A stretch of DNA of 64,000 bases, taken from the NCBI GenBank assembly GCA_030340625.1, contig JAOPHQ010003131.1, positions 1-64,000 on the forward strand, in the 5' to 3' direction. The position numbers and the translations under genes were made by a program. Within the stretch, counting starts at the first letter, position 1, and every line of letters begins with the position of its first letter. Under the pieces are notes generated by a model. The model was not told the origin of the DNA, ran no database searches, and worked only from the letters and a program-made list of their open reading frames with translations. The stretch comes from Merluccius polli (Eukaryota > Chordata > Actinopteri > Gadiformes > Merlucciidae). Shown here piece after piece: positions 10,205 to 21,508 of the stretch.

Positions 10205-11056
10205 TAGTGGTGGGCATAGATTAATTTGTTTAATCTAGATTAATCTAACTGTAATCTTGGAATTAATCTAGATTACTCTAGATTAAAATGGCTCATTTGA
10301 ATTCTGTCAAAGGCATTCATAATATGTGTGTGCTACCTAAATAATGACTAAAAGTAAGTCTGCGCGATTGTTGACGTGGGGGGGGGGGGGGGGGGGGGGG
10401 GCGCGATTGTTGAGGGAGAGGTGCGTGATTGTCGACGGGGGGGGGGGGGGGGCAGTAATGATACTGCGAATACGGACGTTTATCATCTTTTCTTTAAATA
10501 TATATTTTTTAAGAGGCCCAGGTAAGCCCGTGCATTAAGGCGCCACTGCCCAGACCTACGACCGACGGGGGGTCGCCGGGCAGAGGACGCAGCCGTTCCG
10601 CAGCGCAGCCGTTCCGCGGCGCTTACCTTCCTTGGTGGAGATCCGGTATAGACCCAGCTCCCAACCCAACTTTGAGAATAGATTAACGGCGTTAATTTTT
10701 TTATCGCGCGATAAGAGTCTCGCGTTATCGCAGCGCGTTAACGCCGATAACGGCCCCACCACTATATAAAACACATATATATATATATACACACCGGATC
10801 TCTACCCCTCCGGTAGCACCCCCCCCCCCCCCCCCTGCTCAACAATCGCGCAACTCTACCCCTCCGGTAGCCCCCCCCCCCCCCGCTCAACAATCGCGCA
10901 GACTTATACTTAGGCATTATTTAGGTAGCACACACATATAATGCACGCCTTCGACAGCATTCCAATGAGCCACTTTAATCTAGATTAACCTAGATTAATT
11001 CCAAGATTACAATTAGATTAATCTAGATTAAAGAAATGAATCTATGCCCATCTCTA
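10205..11056. mobile_element. Long foldback (inverted-repeat) element with G/C-run centre
   Basis: The left arm (about 10205-10380) and right arm (about 10848-11056) are inverted copies of one another with scattered differences. They start TAGTGGTGGGCATAGATT and TAGAGATGGGCATAGATT and hold repeated AATCTAGATTAA motifs. Between them are poly-G and poly-C runs (10379-10400, 10437-10452, 10819-10835, 10871-10884) and a piece of another repeat with ATCGCGCGATAA and GTTATCGGCGTTAA-type palindromes (about 10676-10765). This is a non-autonomous, probably hAT-related element. No coding sequence. Confidence 0.7.
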
Positions 11057-11452
11057 TAAAAAAACATACATTTGATAAACTTATCCACGGTCGGCAAGTG
11101 ACTGTAAGCGTAATAAGCGGTTAATTGTTCACAAGAAGTGGTGTGGGCTAATCCCGGACGGGTGTAGAGAGGAAGCTATAGTTGATCGTTATCGTGGATG
11201 ATGAGGCCCTGACTGCAGCTACTTATGATGACGGATGACGCTATTAGCAGCACCAGATTAGCAGGAGGAAGTGAGGTGTGGATCCATACGGACACCAGGA
11301 AGTGCTGAATGATTGCTTGCTGGAACACCCAGACAACCCCACCTCCAGGTCTCTGGTTGAGGGACGCACCATCGCTCTGTATTTCTGTATTTTCCTCCAC
11401 CCCAACCCCAAAAAACATTATGACGAGAAATGTTCATGCAACCAGTGTTTCC
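11057..11452. other. No recognised feature
   Basis: Unassigned sequence between two elements. Confidence 0.5.
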
Positions 11453-13574
11453 CATACATAGACCATTCTGTGGCGGGCCGCCACAGTATCATCACCAGCC
11501 GCCACAGAATGATTCAATGATTGTTTTTTTTTTTTTAATTTACGCGATAAAAAAAAAAAACTATCGTTCCATTCATCCAACTGCGCACAGGTCTCTCCCT
11601 CTCCGTCTCGATCACACACAAACACACGAGCGCATTCATGCACACACATAGACATAACATATTATGTCTATGTGCACACACACTGTCAACTTATTCGCCC
11701 GCGCGCTCCTCTTCTCCATCTGCAATGCGTGAGGTCTATAGCCTATCAAACGAAACAGCGGGATATTTGCAGAGAAGACGGTCGGCGATATCTGGAGTTC
11801 ATCAAAGGTTAGTATGTCCTCAAACACACCTGCATAACATTATTGTTGACACAGAAAATGATATATTAGCATTATGAACTCAAAGTTATTGATAGTGAAA
11901 CATCCTGCACCCTAATTCAGGATAGAGAAAAGTTGGTAACGTAGCAAACAATTAGGCTAGGTGAAATGCGGTTACGGTTGAGATTATATGGCCAGGCTAC
12001 GATAGCTACGATCAGTGTTGTAGTCGAGTCACTATGCCTCGAGTCCGAGTCCAGGCTCGAGTCTCCAGTGTCCGAGTCCGAGTCATGTCCAAGTCATTAA
12101 AAAAAATCCGAGTCGAGTCCAAGTCGAGTCCACTACTCATACGAGTCAAGTCCGAGTCGAGTCCCTATTGATCCACATCGAGTCCGAGTCGAGTCCACTA
12201 CTCATACGAGTCAAGTCCGAGTCGAGTCCCTATTGATCCACATCGAGTCCGAGTCGAGTCCACTACTCATACGAGTCAAGTCCGAGTCGAGTCCCTATTG
12301 ATCCACATCGAGTCCGAGTCGAGTCCACTACTCATACGAGTCAAGTCCGAGTCGAGTCCCTATTGATCCACATCGAGTCCGAGTCGAGTCCACTACTCAT
12401 ACGAGTCAAGTCCGAGTCGAGTCCCTATTGATCCACATCGAGTCCGAGTCGAGTCCGAGTCAGCACTAAAGCATACATGTTGTTACACTTTAAAAAAAAA
12501 CATAACTGTTGTGCCGCAGCTCATAGGCGTCCTAATGGCGGCAGCTATGAACTTTCATATGTATTTTACTGTTTTTAACTCTAGTGCTCATAACTACTGT
12601 CCTGTCCTCTTAATAATAACTCAGAAATGCGGCATGCAAGTGGACCCGATACGGTCCGCATCGCGGATCCGTTCCGAAAGCCGCGATACTCCGCGGCGGA
12701 TTTGCTGTGTGGGTTATTTACGTTTACGTAATTACGTTACGTTAGTTACGTTATTAACTTAGTTACGTGTGATGTATGACATGAAGCAGTACATTCCCTT
12801 GTACTAATCATATACCAAATTATAGAATAATGGCGTATTACTATTAAAGCCTAATGACATAAAAAAAAGTCGAGTCCTCGTCTTAATTAGTAGGATCATA
12901 TATCTACTTATAGCATAATTACAGTATGCTATGTTATTATTGTATTGATATTGTTATATTATACTATTTATTTTAACCGTTATTTTACCAGAAAATGTCA
13001 TTTTACAACAGGTTGACATATTGGCTGAGGTAAGTCTTTTTTTATATATATTTTGAAATAAAAACCTCCAGCTTCAGCTGTTTTTGCACATTCCTTGAAT
13101 CTAAAGATTGGAACTAAATAGGCACAAATTCAAGTAAAAACTCAACTTTAAGTTCAATTTGGTGAGTAATTCATGAAACTTGACATTTAAAAGACAGGTC
13201 TTCCTCCAATATAAAGTCTGGGTATGTGAGCAAACCCAGCCTGCCCTGCAACGTATGGAGTTGAGACGGGGGAAGGTCCAGGCAGGGTTCTAGTAAAAAT
13301 GTACTTATTTGTCTTATCTGTGAGTCAGAGCTAATTTAGAGAATTAAAATGCTAGCTTTAAGAATGGTCTCAGTATGTGACTATGAAGAACAATAGATAA
13401 GCATACAGGTATATATTTAACCTATAGTAGCTTCAGAAAGTGTGTGTTTGAATGCGGCCTTCTGCATAAACCACGATGACCGACTGTACCGACCGTCACG
13501 ACACCGCGACACTCTATCCCGCACCGGCGCCAAGGTGCCACCACAGAATGCTACCTGGTCTGTGGGAAACACTG
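11453..13574. mobile_element. Non-autonomous DNA transposon with CAGTGTTTCCC ends (copy 2)
   Basis: Ends CAGTGTTTCCCATACA and TGTGGGAAACACTG, with TGCAAC on both flanks (11447-11452, 13575-13580). As in the copy at 7486-9087, a CTGTGGCGG...CCGCCACAG pair lies near the left end. Inside are the GAGTC-type tandem repeat and AT-rich filler. I found no transposase motif. Confidence 0.65.
12016..12462. repeat. 65-bp tandem repeat within a GAGTC-rich element
   Basis: Five units of exactly 65 bp start at 12131, 12196, 12261, 12326 and 12391 (each beginning CACTACTCATACGAG), with almost no differences between units. The surrounding 12016-12130 and 12435-12462 consist of the shorter GAGTCCGAGTC motif from which the unit appears to have grown. 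The left edge (GTGTTGTAGTCGAGTC) resembles a repeat terminus. Non-coding. Confidence 0.93.
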
Positions 13575-15056
13575 TGCAACACACACATGCGTACATATTT
13601 CTTTTGATTAAATCATTTATTTTACTTTTATTTTATTTTATTCTATTATAATTTTAATGCATGTTCGCAGTGCATACCGCACACACACGCACGCATGCAC
13701 GAATAACCACTACAAACCTAATCATACATTTGTTTAACTATATATCAAGCAGTACAAAGTCGTATTGGTTCCTTCGGGCCCAGAGAGTGAAACTCATGTG
13801 AATCCCTACAGCATATAAGACCGCAGTCCTCTGTCTCAAGACACCTTCTTACAGAAATAGAGAACAACAAAGACATCAGTGGATCAGCCAATTAGAAACA
13901 GGGGGAACGATAATGTGTAGGAAATATTCTCTGAATGTCTCAGGTCAGCGGAGGAAACCACCGGCTTGCACCAGGGCTGCACTCCGTGTCAACCACAGCA
14001 TCAATATTTCATGTTTCTGCAAACAGATAGCACACAGCGCACATGCTGTGTTGGTACACCTCTCTCTCTCTCTCTCTCTCTCTGCACATGCACGTGTTCA
14101 GGTATGTGAGTATACACACACACACACACAAGAGGGGAAAGGGAGGACGGAGGGAGCAGGTGATGAATAAATTAATTAATATAAAATGCAGAGAAAATGC
14201 CTAACCATCCTAGCTCTGAGCTCTGCTATGAGCATTCAATTTCTGTCTGGAGAGAATTTGAAGACTGTCCCGTTCTCTATGGTGACGTGTCCCTTTTCTC
14301 TTTCTGTACTTGGACTAGGGGATTTGATTGAATAGCATGACTTGACTTAAATTACATGCTTTTGAAATCTTCAGTTTGATACAATAACATTCTTCATTAT
14401 ACAGTCATTATACAACCTACAAGTGGTTCTGTGAATAAGAGACATTTTTGAGACCTGATATTCACATTTGGCTATGAATATCAGTCTGGCCTTGCTGGGC
14501 AGTAATTAATTTCCAACAGGGTCCAAAATGGATTTACTTTTAAAATTTCCAAAATGTACATTTACTTGTAGAACTTTTTACCTGCCAGAGTGGAAAGAGT
14601 GGAAATCTACCGGCCAAGCAATCTGGTCAAAAGTAAAACAAAAACATCATCTAATCTCAGAAATTTTTTTAGCATCATCAGTCTATTTTGGATAAACAAA
14701 GTTTCGATTGCTCTGTAGATTGCTACACTTTCCTAGGGCGCTGGCTTTTTTTTATAACTCTGACTGCGGCGCTCCTTGCTCATCATGAACTGAAAGTCCC
14801 TCCCACAAAGCCCTGAGCATTTTTACATTTTTGGGAAAGGGGATTTCAACGGGATCGAGGCCATGAGGATAACATTTCTACATCACCCAACATTTTACCG
14901 ACTGGTGACCAGATGGTGAATAATCACAATTTGGAAATACAGCGCTGTGTCAATTTTCCATACAAACTAAAACTGTTACACTGACTCTCTTTCTTATATT
15001 TTTCATCCCCCCTCTCTATCATTGGCTCGACCTCATTTGTGTCTTACATGTATTGG
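13575..15056. other. No gene; short microsatellites
   Basis: Contains (CT)n at 14061-14083 and (CA)n at 14114-14130 in otherwise unassigned sequence. Confidence 0.5.
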
Positions 15057-15057
15057 A

Positions 15058-15059
15058 GG

Positions 15060-15118
<59 letters not shown>

Positions 15119-15210
15119 AGTGTAGGTGTGTGTGTGTGTGTCAGTGTAGGTGTGTGTATGTGTGTCAGTGTATGTGTGTGTTTGTGTGGGTCTGTGTGTT
15201 TGTATGCAGG
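15058..15210. repeat. (GT)n compound microsatellite
   Basis: A long pure (GT)n run at about 15060-15117 is followed by variants with TCAGTGTAG interruptions. Cys/Val-rich frames across it are artefacts. Confidence 0.95.
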
Positions 15211-15454
15211 TCTTATCTGGGATTTATGTAGCCAAGAAAAATATTGCAGAATGAAACTCTTATCTCTCACTCTCTCTCAGACACAGACACACACACAAAC
15301 AAGCCCTAACACACTTCAAAGCAACATTCAAACAGCTATAAAACAAACACACATACACACACATCTTCCAGTCCAAATGCCCCTCCAGTGATGCTGCCTT
15401 TCCTTCTTCCTGGGATAACCAACTCCTACCCACCAGATACCCGCGCTCCTTGAC

Positions 15455-15456
<2 letters not shown>

Positions 15457-15491
<35 letters not shown>

Positions 15492-15492
15492 G
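15457..15492. repeat. (ATC)n trinucleotide microsatellite
   Basis: About twelve CAT/ATC units in a row. Polymorphic-type simple repeat; no coding context supports a poly-amino-acid reading. Confidence 0.95.
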
Positions 15493-16448
15493 GATTGAGT
15501 GCACACAACCCCTTCAGCTTCCTCAGATCATCCCATAATTTCATCTGGCCCACCAAGTGTCTCACTAATCAACTTCAACTTTCCCTGTGTGCATCTCCTC
15601 CATTGTATCCGTGCCCTGCCGGAAGTGGGAGAAAGAAGGAATGAGGGAATGAACGAATGAATGAACGCAAAGAATGCAGGAAAGACTGACGGACAGAAAT
15701 ATAATACAACATAATTGACAAAGATAAATAAAGACAGAAAGGAGAAGAAGGAGCAGCAGAAAGACCGAAAGAAAGAAAGGGAAAAAAGGTTTTGTTTGGA
15801 CTTGATGACTGCAGACAAATTAGCCAGGTACACATTTACCGAAAACCCTTGAAAGTGTCTTCAAAAGACCAGCCGACGCACTTTTGAGATCACAGGACGC
15901 TCTGCAAACAAGGCTCTCAGCAAGATGCAAAGACGCCGTGATCTGAGGGGGAGATTTGGTGAGAGAGAATAAGACAAAGTGGCATGAAGAAAGAGCCAGG
16001 GGAAAGATGGAGAGATGGAGACATCAAAAGAGAGAGGGCCAAGAGGCGGAGGGACGGGAGCAGGGAGGAAAGAGGGAGACGAATTGAGAGGATTACACTC
16101 ATTGTGCTCACCAAAGCAAACCAAGCATTAAACCTGCCCACTGCACGCGCACACGCACACATACACGCACACACCACAGTCACGATGGAACAAATTAGAG
16201 GGAGAGAACAAGTGATATAGAGAAAGAAAGGAAAATGTGAAGGGAGAGGATAAGAGAGTAGGTAAAGTTGGATAGATGGAACAATTGTTACTAATGTGGA
16301 AATGATGACCAATCACTCCTAAGCTGGTCCGATGGGTAAGAGAGTTCACCAAATGAGGATCACTCCACTACTCTAAGGGACCCTTTTCACAGGTCGTCAA
16401 TAGCAGGGTAAAGTAACTTTCTGTTCCTGTCATTTTAACATTAGGTTG
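15493..16448. other. No gene; purine-rich stretches
   Basis: Holds imperfect GAAA- and GGAGA-rich tracts (about 15640-15800 and 15960-16270) and a short (CA)n at about 16145-16175. Nothing coding was recognised. Confidence 0.5.
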
Positions 16449-16456
16449 GTTTTGTT

Positions 16457-18370
16457 TAGTGATCGTTTAGTGATCGACCGATATATCGGATATTCACGTT
16501 TTTCACTTGTATCGGCCGATACGCGGCTGATATTCGCCGATATTTTTTTCAAAATCATTTACAAACAGGCGTCCACACAGGCAGCTCCGTGTTGCTAGAG
16601 ACGCTGCAGTTCACTGCGTCTCCATGCATTGCCCCTCCCCCACTAGAAGAGTGCTGGAAGCCTGCTCTTCAAGACAACGGTAAGTTTTAAACTTTAAGAG
16701 TGGAAAAAAGTGTGTATGGGGAAAATGGAAACACGAATGCCAAATGCATGCTCTATATGTGCTTTGCTTGCAACTATAGCTAAGCAAGTTTGTGGGTCCA
16801 AATGGAAAACGGGAATGCGAATGCCTCGTCTATAAAACGGCTTGCCATTGTGGCTATATGTATTCATACGGTAGCTGTTACGAACACTGGTCATAGGATT
16901 AAGTAATGCCGACGTTCCGTGGTGTTTGTGTGAGTTTTATTTAGCGACCACCTGGCTGAGGTTTGGACGCGTGTGGTGTGTGTCGAGTGCTGCACGGGTC
17001 CATTTTTTTGAGACCCGCCCCCGCAAAGTTCAGCACTAGATCCGACCCGTGATAATATCAAAATTAAATCCGCAGTGCACGCCCGGACCCGTTAATATTT
17101 GGCCCTGACCAGATCATATACCAGACATAAGTGCACCGTGTAGGCCTTACTTTTGTTTAGAGCCGTTTGCTGACGTTATCAATCCAGTTCAATGGTGATT
17201 GAGTTTTTCAGTCAGCGTCAGCTACCAAACAGGAGTTTGTGTGTGTGCGTCTCACTCATTGGGACACACACGCATCACAGCGATATATGAGAGTGCTGCG
17301 CCACCTGAATGAGAGCTTTTAAAACTTGAGAAATGTTTTATACTTGGTTGAATATTTATTCCTTTTAACGTTGATGCAGTTTAGAACAGAACCTTGAACG
17401 TGTTGCTTAATGCGCATCTGACATGTTATTTTCCTCTGCTGATTTATGTTCTGGGATTGCCATTCTAGCAGCTTCTTTTATATTTTCATTTAGAGTCTTA
17501 GACCTACTAGTGTTCAGACTTTGCATTTTAGCTTAAGACATGCTCATTTTATTTTATGCAGAAATTATATCTACAAATTGAAACTATGGCAGTCTTAAAT
17601 TACAAATCAAGCTATTTATTTCAATGGCTACTTTTCACTTTTATTGTTTTCTTAAATTATTATGTGTTGACAAAGGACATTTTGTGATGACCTGATTATA
17701 TCTGTATTATAATATGTCAGCAGGCAATGCATAATCAAGTGTGTGTTGTAGATGTTGAAGGAAGCCTTTTACCCTTGCACAGTTAATCATATGCACCCAT
17801 CCATATGATGCATTTCACACATAATTTGGGTGATATGAATCTAAGATGATTGCACAACAAGATTGACACTGATCTATGTTTTTGTTTATTCTTTTAAAGA
17901 AATGTCAGAGTGGAAAAAAAATCCAGTGTGGCAGCATTTCACCGAGCCTACTCCTGGAAAGGCTCGCTGCAACATCTGTTTGTTGTCATCAGTTGTTTTT
18001 TGTTCTGTATTGCTGTTTACATTTTCCTGATATTCCTTAGATATTCTTGTTGCTACTGTGTGCAATAGTGTCATTATTTTATTTATGCTTAAATATTTAT
18101 TTTCAGAATGTATTTTCAGTATTTTCAGCACTGAACTCTTTCTTACTTGTTCTACCTCACCTGTTTTTAATATTGAAGTTCAATAAATGTTCCTTTTTCA
18201 AATTGAGACTTGTAACATTTGTCATCATCAGTGTAATTTTTATGATGTAAATTGAGGGAGAAAAAGCAGCATCGGTTCAAAAAAATCGGTATCGGTGTAT
18301 CGGCTATCGGCTAAGGCTGATGAAAAAAAATCGGTATCGGCCCTAAAAAATCTGTATCGGTCGATCCCTA
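16457..18370 (+). mobile_element. hAT transposon, internally deleted, exact 8-bp TSD
   Basis: A 1914-bp element with left end TAGTGATCG...GATCGACCGATATAT and right end ATCGGTCGATCCCTA, flanked by GTTTTGTT on both sides (16449-16456 and 18371-18378), a perfect 8-bp duplication. CGATAT/TATCGG motifs crowd both ends. Inside it keeps a BED zinc-finger coding relic but no catalytic domain, so it must have moved in trans. Confidence 0.9.
17902..18030 (+). pseudogene. BED-type zinc-finger relic of a hAT transposase
   Basis: A 42-codon frame from ATG (17902) to TGA (18028-18030). It reads MSEWKKNPVWQHFT followed by GKARCNICLLSS, which gives the W-x-x-F and C-x-x-C half of a BED finger, the N-terminal DNA-binding module of many hAT transposases. 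The His pair that completes the zinc site and all later domains are missing. The frame leaves homology right after the CxxC, consistent with an internal deletion of the autonomous element. Family by motif only. Confidence 0.72.
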
Positions 18371-18573
18371 GTTTTGTTTATATCTGTCACTGCACCAGCA
18401 TGGCCATCGTATATTTACTGGACTAGTTGTGTCTATACTGGTGCACTGCCACACCTAAATCAAATGGGCCCATAATTAGTGTTATGAGCTACACCTATGT
18501 GTTTCTTACTGTGTAACTCTTAAGAAAAATCAGCACTAACACACAGCAGAGGCAAGAGAGCTGAGGAGAAGAT

Positions 18574-18913
18574 TGGCTGCAACTAACGATTATTTTCATA
18601 GTTGATTAATCAAACGATATTTTTTTCCATTAATCATTTAGTCTCGAAAATGGCATAAATAATAGCAAATGCCATCACACATCAAGTTACCAGAGTCTGA
18701 GGTGATGTCTTAGTTGCTTGCTTTATCCGACAAGCAGCCCAAAAAACTTGATCATTTTATAATGATCCATCCACCGAACATTTGAATTTCTGAAGCATCA
18801 AGCAGCAAATGTTTGGTATTGTACTTAACAAATTACCTGAGCAATTATTTGTTAAAAAAAAATTGATTTGAATAATTTTCTGTCGATCGACTAATCGACT
18901 AATCATTGCAGCA
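18574..18913. mobile_element. hAT MITE, exact 8-bp TSD
   Basis: 340 bp, with ends TGGCTGCAACTAACG and ...CATTGCAGCA. GAGAAGAT flanks both sides (18566-18573, 18914-18921). AATCGACTAATCG motifs lie near the ends. Non-coding. Confidence 0.88.
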
Positions 18914-18921
18914 GAGAAGAT

Positions 18922-19164
18922 TATAGAAGATGGGGTGACGGGAGGGGTAAACACGAGAAGGAGTATACACAGTAGGGGAGGGAAGAGGGGAATGGAGGCG
19001 GGGAGAAGACAGAAGAGGCGTGGCAAGGGGAGGAGAAGATAGGGGAGGAAAAGAGAGGAGAAGATAGGGGAGGATAGGAGAATAGAGGAGATGAGAACAT
19101 AGGAGAGGAAATCGGAGGGGAGGAGTAGGGAGGAGAAGATACAGGAGGGGAGAAAGAAAGAAGA
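18922..19164. repeat. Polypurine (AGGGG/AGGAG) tract, left part
   Basis: About 240 bp, nearly all purine on this strand, mainly GGGGAGGA variants. It continues at 21509-21613 after the inserted stack of elements. Such tracts can form triplex DNA. The ORF on the opposite strand is an artefact. Confidence 0.9.
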
Positions 19165-19499
19165 GAAGGAGTTAGGGCTGGGCGATATGGACAAAATCAA
19201 ATACCTCGATATTGAGACAATATTGTAGTGATGACTATTGGTGCTCTCACAATGAGATAAATAATCATCAGTAATGTGGATTTAAAGGTACAATGTGTAA
19301 AAATTAGTGGCATCTAGTGGTGAGGTGAGGAGCCATTTAGTGGCCCCTCACCTCTTCCTTTCTAATGACGTAGGAGAAGCTACGGTGGTCTGTACTGGCC
19401 TGTAAGGTGCCAGTAAGTACTAGGGGTGCAATAAATACCAGAAAACTGTAATTGAATACACAGTCTATGTACGTTACATTCACAGTGGAGCGCCACACA

Positions 19500-19526
19500 G
19501 AGCCTTTTACCTAAGATCAATGAGAT
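19500..19526 (+). other. 27-base exact match to LINE endonuclease coding sequence
   Basis: The 27 bases match 23832-23858, the codons for SLLPKINEI in the L2/CR1-like LINE of this window, and diverge at once on either side. It lies inside the TTAA-type element, in a place where the related copy near 43.9 kb has different sequence. Too long for chance in 64 kb. Confidence 0.8.
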
Positions 19527-19912
19527 ACACTTCTAAACAGATTAATGTTATATCCGTTATATCCGCAATACCGGTGATCATGTCTTTAGTTCACTATGTC
19601 ACATCGCTAATTCAGAGCATGATGATCTGTTGAATATATATCTTTCAAACTAAATATCTGCCATTGAGATTATTTTAATACATCACCAGAGTAGCGCTAT
19701 GCTGCTATAAATGTCATTTTCAGTTTTGATGTCGGGACGTGCAGACATTAATGTAAAGTGTATCCAACGCGGGGGAACCCTGCCCCCCCGGGCAGCTACT
19801 AAACGTTGGCGAACAAACCTATTTCAGTCTCAACAACAATATGCAACGGGAAGGCGACCTGCTCAAATGTAGATATAAACGGCTCATTTTAAGTTAACGA
19901 AAACAAAACGAT

Positions 19913-20753
19913 TAGGGCTGCCCCGTAATTGTCGACTAACCATTAGTCGATCGGAAGAGGTTTAGTCGACCTAGTTTTCATTAGTTGCTTATTCGCGCAA
20001 AAAGTAAGACTACAAATATTTTTTGAAATAAATGAAAATAAACGCAACAATAGAAATAGACTCAGTCTGTATGGTTTTGATTTCTTCTTCTACAACAATG
20101 TATTTGGTCTTCAAACGGATATGATGTACGTGTTTATTTGCATGAAGAGCAGGGAAGTGAGAGTGGCCACTGGAGACGCATCCTAACGCCAGGTGTGAAC
20201 TGACGTACTTAGAGCTGTCCACTTGTGATCGGATCAACCAAGACGCATGTTAATGCCAGGTGTGAAGAGGGTTACACCTGTGTTAACCCTAACCCGATGG
20301 AGCACCATACGTCCACACGCACCGGACACGAAAATATGAACAACATTGTTTCCATTTGTTTTTGACAAACGTCAAGCTCTATTGCAATTGCTTGCTTTTA
20401 AATAAAAATGTGTGCAGTTGTATGGTGTATAAATAAAATTAACATGTTCAATGTCTCCATTCTGGTTGTTCCAACAACATTCAGAATCGCTTTGTCCATG
20501 CCGTTAATAGGCAGCCCGCTTTGTGCGTGTGCTTTAAAAATTATATATTTTTAAGGCTCATTATTACGGTTTTGTATTATCTGTAAAGTAGGACAATGTT
20601 AACAGTGTTTCTTTTATAACTCCCTCACCCTGGAACTCAAATCATTTTCTGATGCCCCCAAAAAATACATTAAAAGTGCGACAATTAGTCGACTATCGGC
20701 TTGAAATGGCGACTAGAGTCGACTAAGAAAATCTTTAGTCGGGGGCAGCCCTA
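19913..20753 (+). mobile_element. hAT-like element with GGGCTGCCCC ends (copy 1)
   Basis: Ends TAGGGCTGCCCC and GGGGGCAGCCCTA, rich in GTCGACTA motifs. AACGAT flanks both sides. It is inside the TTAA element at 19286-20860. Non-coding. Its relative at 20986-21428 is in the opposite orientation. Confidence 0.8.
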
Positions 20754-20985
20754 ACGATGAATATTATTTTTAGGTCAATGAAAACATACTTTTGAAAATT
20801 ACATTCAATTTCTACCAAGTCTTTTCCACTAGATAACACAAAATTCTACACAGTGTACCTTTAATGACAATAAAGGATATAAAGGCAAATAATAGAACCA
20901 AACAGTCTGGTAAGTTCAGAAAAAAAATTACTTTACTGTAAGGCAGCCTTTAAAACCGACAAGACAACACTTATGCCATATCATA

Positions 20986-21428
20986 AGGGCTGCCCCCGAC
21001 TAAAGATTTTCTTAGTCGACTCTTATTTGCCATTTCAAGCTGATAGTCGACTAATCGTCGCACTTTTAATGTAATTATTTCAATGTATTTTTTGGGGGCA
21101 TCATAAAATGGTTTGAGTTCCAGGGCGAGAGTGCACGAAGCAGGGCGCACGGCATGGACAAAGCAGTTCTGAAGATCTGGTCACTTGTTCACAGTTCACA
21201 CCTGGTTAACGCCAGGTGTGAACTGACGTACTTAGAGCTGTCCACTTGTGATCGGATCTACCAAGACGCATGTAAATGCCAGGTGTGAACAGTGTTACAC
21301 CTGGGTTAACCCTAACCCTAACACACCCCCGTCTTACTTGTTGCACGACTAAGCGACAAATGAAAACGTACTCGACTAAACCTCTTCGGATCGACTAATG
21401 GTTAGTCAACTATTAGGGGGCAGCCCTA
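20986..21428 (-). mobile_element. hAT-like element with GGGCTGCCCC ends (copy 2, inverted)
   Basis: Left AGGGCTGCCCCCGACTAAAG is the complement of the right end of copy 1, and the right end GGGGGCAGCCCTA of copy 2 matches the left of copy 1. The copies are therefore inverted relative to each other. It sits in the outer element, to the right of the TTAA element. An internal segment at about 21210-21305 has the same orientation as in copy 1 (see findings). Confidence 0.8.
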
Positions 21429-21508
21429 GATATTACGATATCCAAAATCTAAGATGATATCTAGTCTCGTATCAAGATATCGATATATCGATATATTGGT
21501 CAACCCTA

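Larger units (their letters stand above)
19286..20860. mobile_element. TTAA-type non-autonomous DNA transposon
   Basis: Flanked by TTAA (19282-19285, 20861-20864). Ends AGGTACAATGTGTA and TACACAGTGTACCT are inverted, with weaker similarity over about 35 bp. TTAA targeting is shared by piggyBac and Kolobok-like elements, so I do not choose. A 5' part of the same family is at 43377 onward. The hAT element at 19913-20753 lies inside it. Confidence 0.78.
19173..21508. mobile_element. Outer hAT-like element hosting three nested elements
   Basis: Left end TAGGGCTGGGCGATATGG, right end ...ATTGGTCAACCCTA. Flanking GAAGGAGT (19165-19172) and GAAGGAGA (21509-21516) match at 7 of 8 bases. The host sequence on either side is the polypurine tract. 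CGATATATCGATAT motifs occur near the right end. Most of the 2336 bp is made of the three inserted elements listed next. Confidence 0.78.

Noticed and set aside
12016..12462. CRISPR-like array
   Set aside because: The 65-bp units are contiguous with no unique spacers, and the genome is eukaryotic. It is a tandem repeat.
15058..15391. Cys/Val- and His/Thr-rich frames over CA/GT arrays (also at 36932-37451, 51637-51909 and 53376-53708)
   Set aside because: Direct translations of dinucleotide repeats.
21300..21330. Telomere-like CCCTAA / TTAGGG repeats (also near 7390, 20285, 59070 and 63585)
   Set aside because: Only two or three units each, inside transposons or unassigned DNA; not a telomere or a clear interstitial telomeric tract.
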